DNA of 64,000 bases from Eutrophocola salsuginis (GTDB lineage: Bacteria; Pseudomonadota; Gammaproteobacteria; Pseudomonadales; Pseudohongiellaceae): assembly GCA_038147195.1 (NCBI GenBank), contig JAYQTB010000004.1:1240001-1304000 (forward strand), in the 5' to 3' direction. This document shows positions 1-7,963 of the stretch, piece after piece. The notes beneath the pieces are model-generated. The model was given only the letters and a program-made list of their open reading frames with translations, was not told the DNA's origin and searched no databases. The stretch's first letter is position 1, and every line of letters starts with the position of its first letter. Made by a program: the position numbers and the translations under genes.

Positions 1-960
1 CCTGCCTCTAGCGCCCAAATCACCGGCCAGTGGTTCCTGACCATCACTCACGGCGGCGAACGCCTGGGCATTCTCACAGTGGAGGAAAATCAGGGCAACC
101 TGGCAGGCTTCATCGACGGCGGCCCCATTGATCTCACCCTGGATGGCAATGTCATAGAGATGGTTGTTGATTACCGCGATGGCGGTGGTAGGCTACTCAG
201 CCGCCACCTAACCGGCAGCGTGGCCAATGACATGATGAACGGCACACTGGTTGCCGCTCATGACGGTTCCACCGGCACCTGGCGCGCTGAACCCTGGCAT
301 GGCACGTCATCATCGACGCCCCCTGCCCCGGTCGACCTGACCGGCATCTGGTCGCGGATCTCAGCCGGTACCGAGAAAGTCCATCTGGATTACACCGCTG
401 CTGCGGATGCCCGCATCGGCGATTACCATTACCTGGATGACCCTGCCCTGCGCTGTATCTCACCCGGCCTGGTGCGCGTTTCCGGCTGGCCCTATCCGTT
501 GGAGATAGTCCAGAACGACAGGCAGGTCACGGTCCTCTATGAAAGCTTCCACGAAGTCAGGCGCATATATACCGACGGCCGAGTTTTTCCCGACGATCTG
601 CCCTCCACCGCGATGGGTTATTCCATCGGCCACTGGGAAGGCAGCACCCTGGTCGTGGAAACGCGCCAGCTGAAACCTGGTTACGTGGACCTGGCCGGGC
701 AGCCCTTGTCGGAAAACGCCATGGTCACCGAACACATCTCTCTGGTCGATAACGGCAACGTATTGCGGAGCCTGCTGACACTGCACGATCCCGAGTTCTA
801 CGAACGTCCCATTACCCGCTACCGGCAGTGGCGCCGCACACCGGATACCGCCATCCTGGAATACGACTGCGATCCCTACCCCTTCTTTCGCGGCCTGGAA
901 CTGGAGGGTACGCTGGACGAGTACTGGCAACGTATGCGCCAGGCTGCGCGCAGGCGCTGA
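1..960 (+). CDS. Secreted-type protein of unknown function, 5' end cut by window
   Basis: The reading frame is open from base 1, so the true start lies outside the window; the GTG at 79 is internal, because the codons before it (PASSAQITGQWFLT...) run on in frame. What is visible is about 319 residues. The C-terminal half carries the pattern GHWEGSTLVVET, a run on the initial response of the hydrolysed surface, and ...YRQWRRTPD, which is shared with the genes at 11531-12331 and 27206-28285 (GHWEGDTLVVDS in the former). The family is common as exported proteins in Gammaproteobacteria and Acidobacteria but has no established function known to me. The N-terminal part looks like a small beta-rich domain. 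Membership of the family is well supported; any role is unknown. Confidence 0.75.
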   Translation, partial: PASSAQITGQWFLTITHGGERLGILTVEENQGNLAGFIDGGPIDLTLDGNVIEMVVDYRDGGGRLLSRHLTGSVANDMMNGTLVAAHDGSTGTWRAEPWHGTSSSTPPAPVDLTGIWSRISAGTEKVHLDYTAAADARIGDYHYLDDPALRCISPGLVRVSGWPYPLEIVQNDRQVTVLYESFHEVRRIYTDGRVFPDDLPSTAMGYSIGHWEGSTLVVETRQLKPGYVDLAGQPLSENAMVTEHISLVDNGNVLRSLLTLHDPEFYERPITRYRQWRRTPDTAILEYDCDPYPFFRGLELEGTLDEYWQRMRQAARRR

Positions 961-1049
961 ACTGAGCGTGAATCGAAGGTCCGATGAAATGGACTTTTAC
1001 CAGGCCGTTTCTTATTCTTTTAACTAATCACAATCAATCGGCACCTGTA

Positions 1050-2069
1050 ATGAAAACGTTATTTCTGCTCCTCTCCCTGATCACATCTGCTGTTGCCTTC
1101 GCCCAGTCAGGTAGTGTCATCTACGTTACCAATGAGGATTCCAACACGGTTTCCGTGATATCCGGAGACACCCACGAAGTCATCGCCACCATTCCGGTTG
1201 GCAAGCGCCCGCGCGGCATCAAGGTGAGCCCGGATGGCAGCGTCTTCTATGTCGCGCTCAGCGGTTCACCCAAGTGTCCACCAACCATGGATGACGAGGA
1301 ATGCGAAGAGATGGTGGCCGACAAGTCCGCCGACGGCATCGCCGAAGTCAATGCCGTGACGCATAAAGTGGTGCGCATACTGCCTAGCGGCTCTGATCCC
1401 GAGCAGTTCGATGTGAACTGGGAAACAGGCCGGCTATATGTATCTAACGAGGACACTCACACCTCGAGCATCCTCGATCTCAACAGCGGTACGCTCTTGA
1501 TGACTATACCCACCGGTCTCGAGCCCGAAGGAGTACGCCTGACGCCCGACGGCAACCGGTTCTACGTAACAGGTGAAGTCGCCAGCGATATAACTGTTAT
1601 CGATGCCAACAGCGGTGAAGAAATCACTCGCATCGGCGTCGGCCTGCGCCCGCGCGACATCATGTTTACTGCCGACAGCTCGACGGCCTTCATCTCCGCC
1701 GAATTCGGCGCCCTGATAAATATCATTGATGTTGCCAGTAATGCCGTGACTGGTGAAATATCGCTACCTGAAGGATCACTGCCCATGGGCCTTGTGCTAT
1801 CGCCTGATGAATCCATGTTGTACGTGGCCAACGGTCGTGGCCAGACCGTGGTGGCCATCGACCTTGCCAGCAGGCAGGTGGTGCAATCGGTAGTCGTCGG
1901 CCCGCGTCCATGGGGGCTGGCCATGAGTCCTGACGGCACAACGCTCTATTCCGCCAACGGCCCTTCCGACGATATCTCGGTTATAGATATCGCTAGCTTT
2001 CAGGTAGTGAAGAAGATCCAGGTGGGTGAAACACCCTGGGGTGTCGTGGCAGGTCCCGCACCCCGCTGA
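1050..2069 (+). CDS. Exported YVTN-repeat beta-propeller protein
   Basis: The protein has about 339 residues with a Sec signal peptide (MKTLFLLLSLITSAVAFAQ) followed by repeated blades of the YVTN/YncE type: IYVTNEDSNTVSVIS, RLYVSNEDTHTSSILD, MLYVANGRGQTVVAID and TLYSANGPSDDISVID, each followed by an IPVG or VVVG and RPRG/RPWG turn. This is the usual seven-bladed propeller of periplasmic or surface proteins, which often accompany c-type cytochromes or PQQ enzymes. An upstream ATG at 984 has a better Shine-Dalgarno (GAAGG at 974-978) but would add 22 residues before the signal peptide, so 1050 is preferred; 984 remains possible. A Cys-containing insertion (KCPPTMDDEECEEM) sits in the second blade. 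Substrate or ligand unknown. Confidence 0.82.
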   Translation: MKTLFLLLSLITSAVAFAQSGSVIYVTNEDSNTVSVISGDTHEVIATIPVGKRPRGIKVSPDGSVFYVALSGSPKCPPTMDDEECEEMVADKSADGIAEVNAVTHKVVRILPSGSDPEQFDVNWETGRLYVSNEDTHTSSILDLNSGTLLMTIPTGLEPEGVRLTPDGNRFYVTGEVASDITVIDANSGEEITRIGVGLRPRDIMFTADSSTAFISAEFGALINIIDVASNAVTGEISLPEGSLPMGLVLSPDESMLYVANGRGQTVVAIDLASRQVVQSVVVGPRPWGLAMSPDGTTLYSANGPSDDISVIDIASFQVVKKIQVGETPWGVVAGPAPR

Positions 2070-2084
2070 CAGCTGGCGAAGTCC

Positions 2085-2627
2085 TTACCCGAAACTCGCG
2101 GCCAACCGGATAACAGATTGCGGCTGGCCGTCGATCCTGTACATATCCTCAATCTCGCACAATTGCTCGAAACCGGCACCCCGGTACAGTGCCAGGGCCG
2201 GGGTATTGCCACCAAGGACCTCGATGTCAATCCACTCGATGCTGTCGCTGTGCCTAACCCACTGGCAGACATGATCCAGCAGTAACCGTGACAATCCCTG
2301 TTGCCGGAAGGCTTTGCCTACACCCATCCCCAGCATTGCCCTGTGGGTGATAGCACTGTCTACATGAGCGCGCAGGTCTACGTGACCCATGATGTCTTCT
2401 GCTAAGCTGCAGATAACCCAGACGCGCCGCCACCCCGGCTGACCGATGGATTTGGACAGGCCGGCAACAAAGGTCGATTCCTTTTCCGAGGTTAATTTCA
2501 TTACGTCGCGGGACACCGGTTGGAACAGGGGGTAGCCATCCTTGCCGTTGATGGCCAGTTGGGAGTTCAGGTAGGCAAAAAATTCCGGATAATCTGCCGT
2601 AACCAGTAGGCGAATGTGGGCTTCCAT
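2085..2627 (-). CDS. GNAT family N-acetyltransferase
   Basis: This 180-residue protein has the acetyl-CoA-binding motif A of the GNAT fold at about residues 100-117 (GMGVGKAFRQQGLSRLLL, with the R/Q-x-x-G-x-x loop as RQQGLS) and motif B at 141-153 (N141, then LYRGAGF). The length is normal for a stand-alone GNAT. The acceptor substrate cannot be told from the sequence. It converges with the propeller gene, with only 15 bases between the two stop codons, and follows the sugar isomerase-like gene on the same strand by 21 bases, so it is probably cotranscribed with that gene. Confidence 0.85.
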   Translation of the reverse strand: MEAHIRLLVTADYPEFFAYLNSQLAINGKDGYPLFQPVSRDVMKLTSEKESTFVAGLSKSIGQPGWRRVWVICSLAEDIMGHVDLRAHVDSAITHRAMLGMGVGKAFRQQGLSRLLLDHVCQWVRHSDSIEWIDIEVLGGNTPALALYRGAGFEQLCEIEDMYRIDGQPQSVIRLAASFG

Positions 2628-2648
2628 GACATCCAGGGCTGTAAGCCC

Positions 2649-3572
2649 TTAAGCATATTCACCGGCAAGTTTCGCCCTAGTCCGCTCAAGCAGGGCCTTG
2701 GTTAACCGGATACCCTCGACATCCTCGATGGTGCGGCCCTCGTACTCCACACCGACATAGCCGCGGTAACCAGCATCGAGGACGATGCGCATCATACGCT
2801 CGAAGTCCGTGAAGGTCTCAAAACCGTCGGCATCGAAGTCGTAGGTCTTGGCGCTGACACCCCGCGCATAGGGCATTAGTTCCTGCACGCCCAGGTAGTG
2901 GTCATACATTTCCTCTGGCGTGATGCGAAAGTTACCAAAATCCGGCAGCGTGCCGCAGTTGTCGGCATCGAGCATCTCCATGACACCGGCCAGCCACTTG
3001 CCGTTGCTGGACAGTCCGCCGTGGTTTTCCACGATAACGTTGATACCGTAATTGCCGGCGAATTCACACAGGCGCTGCAGGCCGTCGGCGGCCAGCTTCT
3101 GCTGCTCGGTATAGTTGCCACTTGACTGCGCGTTGACGCGAATTGAATGACAGCCAAGCCAGGCTGCTGCCGCGACCCACTTGTAATGATTGGTGACAGC
3201 AACGGTGCGCGCGGCATTGTCAGGATCTCCCAGGGCACCTTCCCTGTCGCACATGATTAGGACACTGCGGACACCGTTGTCATCGCAGCGTTTTTTTAGC
3301 TCCACTAGGTAATTCTTGTCTTCGGCCTTGTCCATCCAGAACTGGTTGACGTACTCCACCGCGGCAATGCCGAATTCGTTGCGGGCATAGGCGGGAAAAT
3401 CAAGATTGGTAAGCTCGCCGCCGAACAGGCGCCGGTATAGAGACCACTCAGCAAGTGATATATCGAAAAGCTCATGGTCCTGCCCGAAAGCCAGCGTAGA
3501 CAGGCATGAGCCCTTGACCAGGCCGCTGCCGACCACCGCGGTCGTTTTCAGGAATTTTCGGCGATTTGTCAT
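2649..3572 (-). CDS. Tat-exported sugar phosphate isomerase/epimerase-like TIM barrel protein
   Basis: The 307-residue protein opens with a twin-arginine signal (NRRKFLKTT at residues 3-11, then a hydrophobic stretch to about residue 30), so the mature barrel should fold in the cytoplasm and be exported. The rest is of the xylose-isomerase-like TIM barrel superfamily, with candidate metal ligands in GIAAVEYVNQFW, VIVENHGGLSS, TLPDFGNF and GYVGVEYEG. Members act on sugars or inositols, and some are 3-dehydroshikimate dehydratases. Tat-exported members are frequent in bacteria that oxidise sugars periplasmically. The exact substrate is unknown. It is transcribed away from the MFS permease at 3708. 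Confidence 0.8.
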   Translation of the reverse strand: MTNRRKFLKTTAVVGSGLVKGSCLSTLAFGQDHELFDISLAEWSLYRRLFGGELTNLDFPAYARNEFGIAAVEYVNQFWMDKAEDKNYLVELKKRCDDNGVRSVLIMCDREGALGDPDNAARTVAVTNHYKWVAAAAWLGCHSIRVNAQSSGNYTEQQKLAADGLQRLCEFAGNYGINVIVENHGGLSSNGKWLAGVMEMLDADNCGTLPDFGNFRITPEEMYDHYLGVQELMPYARGVSAKTYDFDADGFETFTDFERMMRIVLDAGYRGYVGVEYEGRTIEDVEGIRLTKALLERTRAKLAGEYA

Positions 3573-3707
3573 ACTCCCCCCCTACCCAGATCCGGTTTGT
3601 TCTTCGTTTATCGTTCCTTGCCGTAAGGTCCCAATAGTGCCATATTCTGTGCCTGGTCTGCCAAAAATTTAAACACAAAGCCAGCATAATAAAAGCAAGG
3701 GGATGAA

Positions 3708-4922
3708 ATGAATTTCGCTATTAGATCGAAGCTCTCGATCATGATGTTTCTGCAATTCTTCATCTGGGGTTCCTGGAACGTCACCATGGGCACATATCTG
3801 CTCAATATCGGTTTTGACGGTATTTCTGTCGGCGCTTCCTATAGCACCATGAACTGGGGCGCTATTTTCGCTCCTGTCATCGTCGGCATGCTGGCTGACC
3901 GCTTCTTTCCGGCCCAGAAAGTCATGGCAATCCTGCACCTGTTTGGCGCCTTCCTGCTGTTCCGGATCTCATCAATCATGGATCCTACGGCGTTTTTCTG
4001 GTCCCTTTTTGCCTACGCACTGTGCTACATGCCCACACTGGCACTGGCTAACTCCGTGTCTTTCAACCAAATGGACGATCCTGGCAAACAGTTCCCGGGA
4101 ATTCGCGTCATGGGCACACTCGGCTGGATCGCCGTGGGACTGATTATTGGCGTCGTCGTACCCAGGGTCACGGGCAACTCCATCGAGGCGACGAATATTC
4201 CGCTGCGTATCGGGGCAGCCAGTTCGCTGGTGATGGGTCTGTACTGCTTTGCCCTACCCGACACCCCACCCAGCCACGGGGATCGCAAACCCTCCATTGC
4301 CGAACTACTGGGTCTGGAAACCATTTCTCTGATGAAGGACCGCTCTTTTGCCATCTTCATCGTTGGCTCGCTACTGATTTCGATTCCGCTTACGTTTTAT
4401 TACAACTTTGCCAACGCCTTCCTGAATGAAACCGGCATGGGAAATGCCGCCGGTAAGATGACCATGGGGCAGATGTCGGAAGTGATCTTTCTGGTGCTGA
4501 TCCCGTTCTTTTTTGTCCGCCTTGGCGTCAAGAAAATGTTGCTGGTAGGCATGGCGGCCTGGGTGTTGCGCTACGTGATGTTCGCTTTTGGCAACAACGA
4601 CTCTCTCGTCTTCATGCTGTACGTCGGCATCATTTTGCACGGCGTCTGTTTCGACTTCTTTTTCGTCACGGGCCAGATTTATGTTGACAAGTTTGCCCCT
4701 GCACACCTCCGCTCTAGTGCCCAGGGTTTCGTTCACGTCGCCACCTACGGTGTTGGCATGGTGATAGGCTCCTGGGCTTCCGGCGCGATCGTTGACAGTT
4801 ATATTGTTTCAGGCAGCCTGCATGATTGGAATACCATCTGGCTGATACCGGCGGGCATGGCTTTTGTAGTCATGCTTGGCTTTATGTTCTTTTTCCGGGA
4901 GCCGGACAACATTCCGAAGTAA
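3708..4922 (+). CDS. MFS transporter of the nucleoside:H+ symporter type
   Basis: This 404-residue protein is strongly hydrophobic, with about 12 predicted membrane helices. Its N-terminus (KLSIMMFLQFFIWGSWNV) and the motif FNQMDDPGKQFPGIRVMGTLGW are typical of the NupG/XapB nucleoside-H+ symporter branch of the major facilitator superfamily. In environmental bacteria this branch is often placed next to sugar isomerase and Gfo/Idh genes and probably carries sugars or sugar-like compounds. The start is set by a strong AAGGGG ribosome binding site 6-10 bases before the ATG. The divergent neighbour is the Tat-exported isomerase-like gene. Substrate is inferred only as a nucleoside or sugar. Confidence 0.85.
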   Translation: MNFAIRSKLSIMMFLQFFIWGSWNVTMGTYLLNIGFDGISVGASYSTMNWGAIFAPVIVGMLADRFFPAQKVMAILHLFGAFLLFRISSIMDPTAFFWSLFAYALCYMPTLALANSVSFNQMDDPGKQFPGIRVMGTLGWIAVGLIIGVVVPRVTGNSIEATNIPLRIGAASSLVMGLYCFALPDTPPSHGDRKPSIAELLGLETISLMKDRSFAIFIVGSLLISIPLTFYYNFANAFLNETGMGNAAGKMTMGQMSEVIFLVLIPFFFVRLGVKKMLLVGMAAWVLRYVMFAFGNNDSLVFMLYVGIILHGVCFDFFFVTGQIYVDKFAPAHLRSSAQGFVHVATYGVGMVIGSWASGAIVDSYIVSGSLHDWNTIWLIPAGMAFVVMLGFMFFFREPDNIPK

Positions 4923-4953
4923 CAATCAGAATCCACTACCATGAGAGATAGCT

Positions 4954-5508
4954 ATGATACGCCGCATTGAAATTATCCTGCCGACCCTGCTGGCATTTAC
5001 ATGGTGCTCTGCCTCATTTCCGCAGGCACAAAACATGAACCATGACATGAGCCACGATATGGCCAGCAACATGGGCGAGCACATGGCCCTCTTACAGCGT
5101 ATGGCGGATCGCGAGGAGATCGAGAACCTGATGTGGCGTTACACGCGCGCCCTCGATTCATTCGACCCTGATGCCTACGTGGCTGTGTTCACAGATGATG
5201 GCGCCTTCGGCAACATCAAGGGCCGGGAGGCACTCTACAAAATGATCGCCGACCTGCGTGATTCCCGTGCAAAACAGGCAGCTGAAGGTAACTCGCCCGC
5301 ACCAATGTACCATGCCACCGAAAATTACTGGACAGAGTTCGTCAGTGCGGATCATGCCCGTCACCATGCCTATTGGGTGACCTACTTCGGCGCCAATGGC
5401 ACGGACTCACCCGCCCGCATGGTTTCCGTTGGCCGTAGTGTCGATGAACTTGTTCGAGTAAACGGAGAATGGCGCATACAACTGCGGGATATCGCCCCGC
5501 AAGATTGA
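4954..5508 (+). CDS. Exported SnoaL-like (NTF2 fold) protein
   Basis: The protein has 184 residues: an N-terminal signal peptide (MIRRIEIILPTLLAFTWCSASFPQAQ), a Met/His-rich linker (NMNHDMSHDMASNMGEHM, residues about 27-46) and then a SnoaL-like NTF2 domain beginning ADREEIENLMWRYTRALDSFD. The His/Met linker resembles short copper- or metal-binding stretches, but this is inference. SnoaL-like domains include isomerases, dehydratases and many non-enzymatic small-molecule binders, so function is open. It lies 31 bases after the MFS gene and is probably cotranscribed with it. Confidence 0.75.
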   Translation: MIRRIEIILPTLLAFTWCSASFPQAQNMNHDMSHDMASNMGEHMALLQRMADREEIENLMWRYTRALDSFDPDAYVAVFTDDGAFGNIKGREALYKMIADLRDSRAKQAAEGNSPAPMYHATENYWTEFVSADHARHHAYWVTYFGANGTDSPARMVSVGRSVDELVRVNGEWRIQLRDIAPQD

Positions 5509-5530
5509 GGCAAATGGCGCCCCTTCTTAA

Positions 5531-5731
5531 ATCCATGTCTTAACCAAGCAGGCACGCGCACTAGGCGGCAACCTGGTCAGGGTACTCGAGGAGTGGCGCG
5601 GTATCGAACGTGACATGGTCGCCATATACCAGCCCCTCCGTCACTTATCTGCCAAGGTGAAACTAATCTTTGATTACCCGAAAGAACGTTTCGCCACACA
5701 ACGCCCCTGGCAAACTGGGAGCTCAGTCTAG
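5531..5731 (+). pseudogene. C-terminal remnant of a LysR-family regulator
   Basis: No start codon is available, but the frame from 5531 to the TAG at 5729-5731 reads as the tail of a LysR substrate-binding domain: GGNLVRVLEEW, then AIYQPLRHLSAKVKLIFDY, then KERFA. The pattern L(V)xVL-x-x-W ... Y-P-x-R-x-L-S-x-K-V-x-x-F-I-D-x-L-x-E-R-F is the normal end of LysR regulators. About 57 residues remain out of roughly 300, and a stop codon (5528-5530) lies directly upstream, so this is a relic. It overlaps the 3' end of the isomerase gene on the other strand by 9 bases. It suggests that a regulator once stood here. Confidence 0.7.
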
Positions 5732-6766
5732 TCCCAGAATCTTACGATTGCCTGCGGCATCTAAGCCGGAGGCTGCGAAATCATCAAATGTCTTGTCCGT
5801 CACACGGATCATGTGATCGCGGATAAAGGACGCTCCTTCCCGAGCACCATCTTCGGGATGTTTAAGACAGCATTCCCATTCCAGCACCGCCCAACCCTCG
5901 TACCCGCATTGTGCGAACTTGCTGAACACCTGGCGAAAATCGATTTGACCATCACCCAGTGAACGGAAACGGCCCGGCCGGTCCACCCAGCCCTGGTAGC
6001 CACCATACACACCTGATCTGCCGTTTGGTCTGAATTCCGCATCCTTAACGTGAAAGGCCTTGATACGGTCGTGGTACAGGTCGATAAACTGCAGGTAGTC
6101 CAGTTGTTGCAGTATGAAGTGACTAGGATCGTAAAGAATGTTCGCCGCTGCATGCCCGTTCAGTGCGTCCAGAAAGCGCTCGAACGTGGCGCCATCATGC
6201 AGATCCTCGCCCGGATGGATTTCATAGCAGCAAGCAACGCCGTTTTCAGCGAAGGCATTCAGTACAGGTAGCCAGCGTCTGGCCAGCTCCGCAAAGCCGG
6301 CTTCTACCAGGCCAGCGGGTCGCTGCGGCCAGGGATACATTGTGTGCCACAATAGGGCGCCGGAAAACGTCGCGTGGGCAGACAAACCCAGCCGCTTGCT
6401 GGCCTTTGCCGCAGCAATGAGTTGCCCGGTTGCCCATTCGGGCCAGGCCTTCGGATTGTCCCGTACTTCCGGCGCAGCAAAACCCACAAACATCTGTTCG
6501 TACGCGGGATGCACAGCCAGTAACTGGCCCTGCAGATGCGTCGACAGCTCAGTGATCTGTATACCATGCTGCCCGACCTTGCCCGTAACCTCGTCACAGT
6601 AGTCCTGGCTATCAGCGGCGATGGACAGGTCAAACAGAGCCGGGTCCGTGGGTACCTGGATACCAATATAGCCAAGGTCGGCCGCCCACTTCGCCATGTG
6701 CTCCAGGGAATCAAACGGTGGCTCGGAGCCCGCAAACTGTGCCAGGAAAATCGCCGGTCCCTTCAT
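5723..6766 (-). CDS. Sugar phosphate isomerase/epimerase family protein
   Basis: This 347-residue TIM-barrel protein is cytoplasmic (no signal peptide). The divalent metal site of the IolE/xylose-isomerase-like superfamily is intact: E182 (CCYEIHPGEDL), D213 with H216 (LYDPSH), H239 (FHVKDAE) and E296 (VLEWEC). It is the last gene of a minus-strand operon behind the Gfo/Idh oxidoreductase (40-base gap). That pairing is a widespread module in which the oxidoreductase makes a keto-sugar and the isomerase or epimerase processes it. An alternative in this aromatic-rich region is 3-dehydroshikimate dehydratase (same superfamily), but the context fits sugars better. Confidence 0.82.
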   Translation of the reverse strand: MKGPAIFLAQFAGSEPPFDSLEHMAKWAADLGYIGIQVPTDPALFDLSIAADSQDYCDEVTGKVGQHGIQITELSTHLQGQLLAVHPAYEQMFVGFAAPEVRDNPKAWPEWATGQLIAAAKASKRLGLSAHATFSGALLWHTMYPWPQRPAGLVEAGFAELARRWLPVLNAFAENGVACCYEIHPGEDLHDGATFERFLDALNGHAAANILYDPSHFILQQLDYLQFIDLYHDRIKAFHVKDAEFRPNGRSGVYGGYQGWVDRPGRFRSLGDGQIDFRQVFSKFAQCGYEGWAVLEWECCLKHPEDGAREGASFIRDHMIRVTDKTFDDFAASGLDAAGNRKILGLD

Positions 6767-6806
6767 TTTGCTTACCTCAGATAACTTGCTACAGGTTTTG
6801 AATTAA

Positions 6807-7955
6807 TCAAAGTTTGGGCATGTCCAACCAGCTACAGCCTTTTTCCGATGAAGCCACCGTAGTCTCGATGAACGCCATACCGCGAAGGGCTTCCTGGATG
6901 CCGGGGATGGTCCTGTCGATGACCACCCCGTCCCGAAAGGCAATGATCTCCCCGGCAAAGGTGCGGTAGAGGTTGGCGAAGGCCTCGATGTATCCTTCCG
7001 GGTGACCCGGCGGAATTCGCGTATTGGCTGCCGCATCGGGTCCGGTGGCGGGTGTACCGGTACGGATCATCTGCGCAGGCTCACTATTTGATTTCAGCCA
7101 TAAGGTATTGGGCTCCATCTGCTGCCAGTCTAGGCTCGCCTTGTCTCCGTAGATTCGCAAGCGCAGGTTGTTTTCGTCGCCAACACATACCTGGCTGGCG
7201 ACCAGCGTACCGCGGGCGCCGTTATCGAAATGCATCAGCACCGTGCCGTCGTCATCTAGCTGGCGTCCGTCGACGATGATGTTGAGTTCAGCCGCAAGCT
7301 TTGTCACCGACAGGCCGGAAACAAACTCTGCCAGGTTGAAGGCATGAACACCGATATCACCCATGCAGCAACTGATACCCGCCTTGGCTGGGTCCTGTCT
7401 CCAGGCGGCCTGGGAGTTGCCGCGGGTTTCCTCGCGTACGGCCAGCCAGCCCTGTGTGTATTCGACCAGTATCTTCCGCACAGCGCCCAGCTGTCCTGCC
7501 ACCACCCGCGATCGAGCCTCGCGTATCATTGGGTAGCCTGTGTAGGTATGAGTGAGCCCATACAGCAGGTTGGAATCTTCCAGCATCCTGGACAGATGCT
7601 CGCACTCTTTCAGTGTTGCGGTCGCCGGCTTATCCGACATGACATGGAAACCATGCTCCAGAGCGGTGGAGGCGATATCGTAATGAGTGTGATTGGGCGT
7701 CACGATGACGACGCATTCCATGCGCTTATCGATGGGCAAAGAAGCCTCGATCTCGCACATGGTGAAGTAATCGGAATAACAGCGGTGTTCATCCAGTCCA
7801 AGTGCCTTGCCGGCACTCATGGAACGATGCTCATCGCTCGAGAACGCGCCACACACCAGTTCGAAGCTGTCGTCCAGGCGGGCGGCCATGCGATGCACTT
7901 CGCCTATGAAGGCTCCCTCTCCACCGCCGACCATGCCGTAACGTACTCTGTTCAC
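6807..7955 (-). CDS. Gfo/Idh/MocA family oxidoreductase
   Basis: This 382-residue protein has an N-terminal Rossmann fold (GMVGGGEGAFIGEVHRMAA, residues 7-25) and the family pattern VVIVTPNHTHYDIASTALEHG followed by the catalytic-lysine motif SDKP near residues 107-110. A C-terminal alpha/beta domain carries the GDIGVHAFNL segment with the conserved histidine. Family members oxidise or reduce a sugar hydroxyl with NAD(P). The gene sits 8 bases after the PQQ-type dehydrogenase gene and before the isomerase gene, so it is the cytoplasmic redox step of a sugar or polyol pathway. Substrate unknown. Confidence 0.88.
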   Translation of the reverse strand: MNRVRYGMVGGGEGAFIGEVHRMAARLDDSFELVCGAFSSDEHRSMSAGKALGLDEHRCYSDYFTMCEIEASLPIDKRMECVVIVTPNHTHYDIASTALEHGFHVMSDKPATATLKECEHLSRMLEDSNLLYGLTHTYTGYPMIREARSRVVAGQLGAVRKILVEYTQGWLAVREETRGNSQAAWRQDPAKAGISCCMGDIGVHAFNLAEFVSGLSVTKLAAELNIIVDGRQLDDDGTVLMHFDNGARGTLVASQVCVGDENNLRLRIYGDKASLDWQQMEPNTLWLKSNSEPAQMIRTGTPATGPDAAANTRIPPGHPEGYIEAFANLYRTFAGEIIAFRDGVVIDRTIPGIQEALRGMAFIETTVASSEKGCSWLDMPKL

Positions 7956-7963
7956 GTTTTTCC

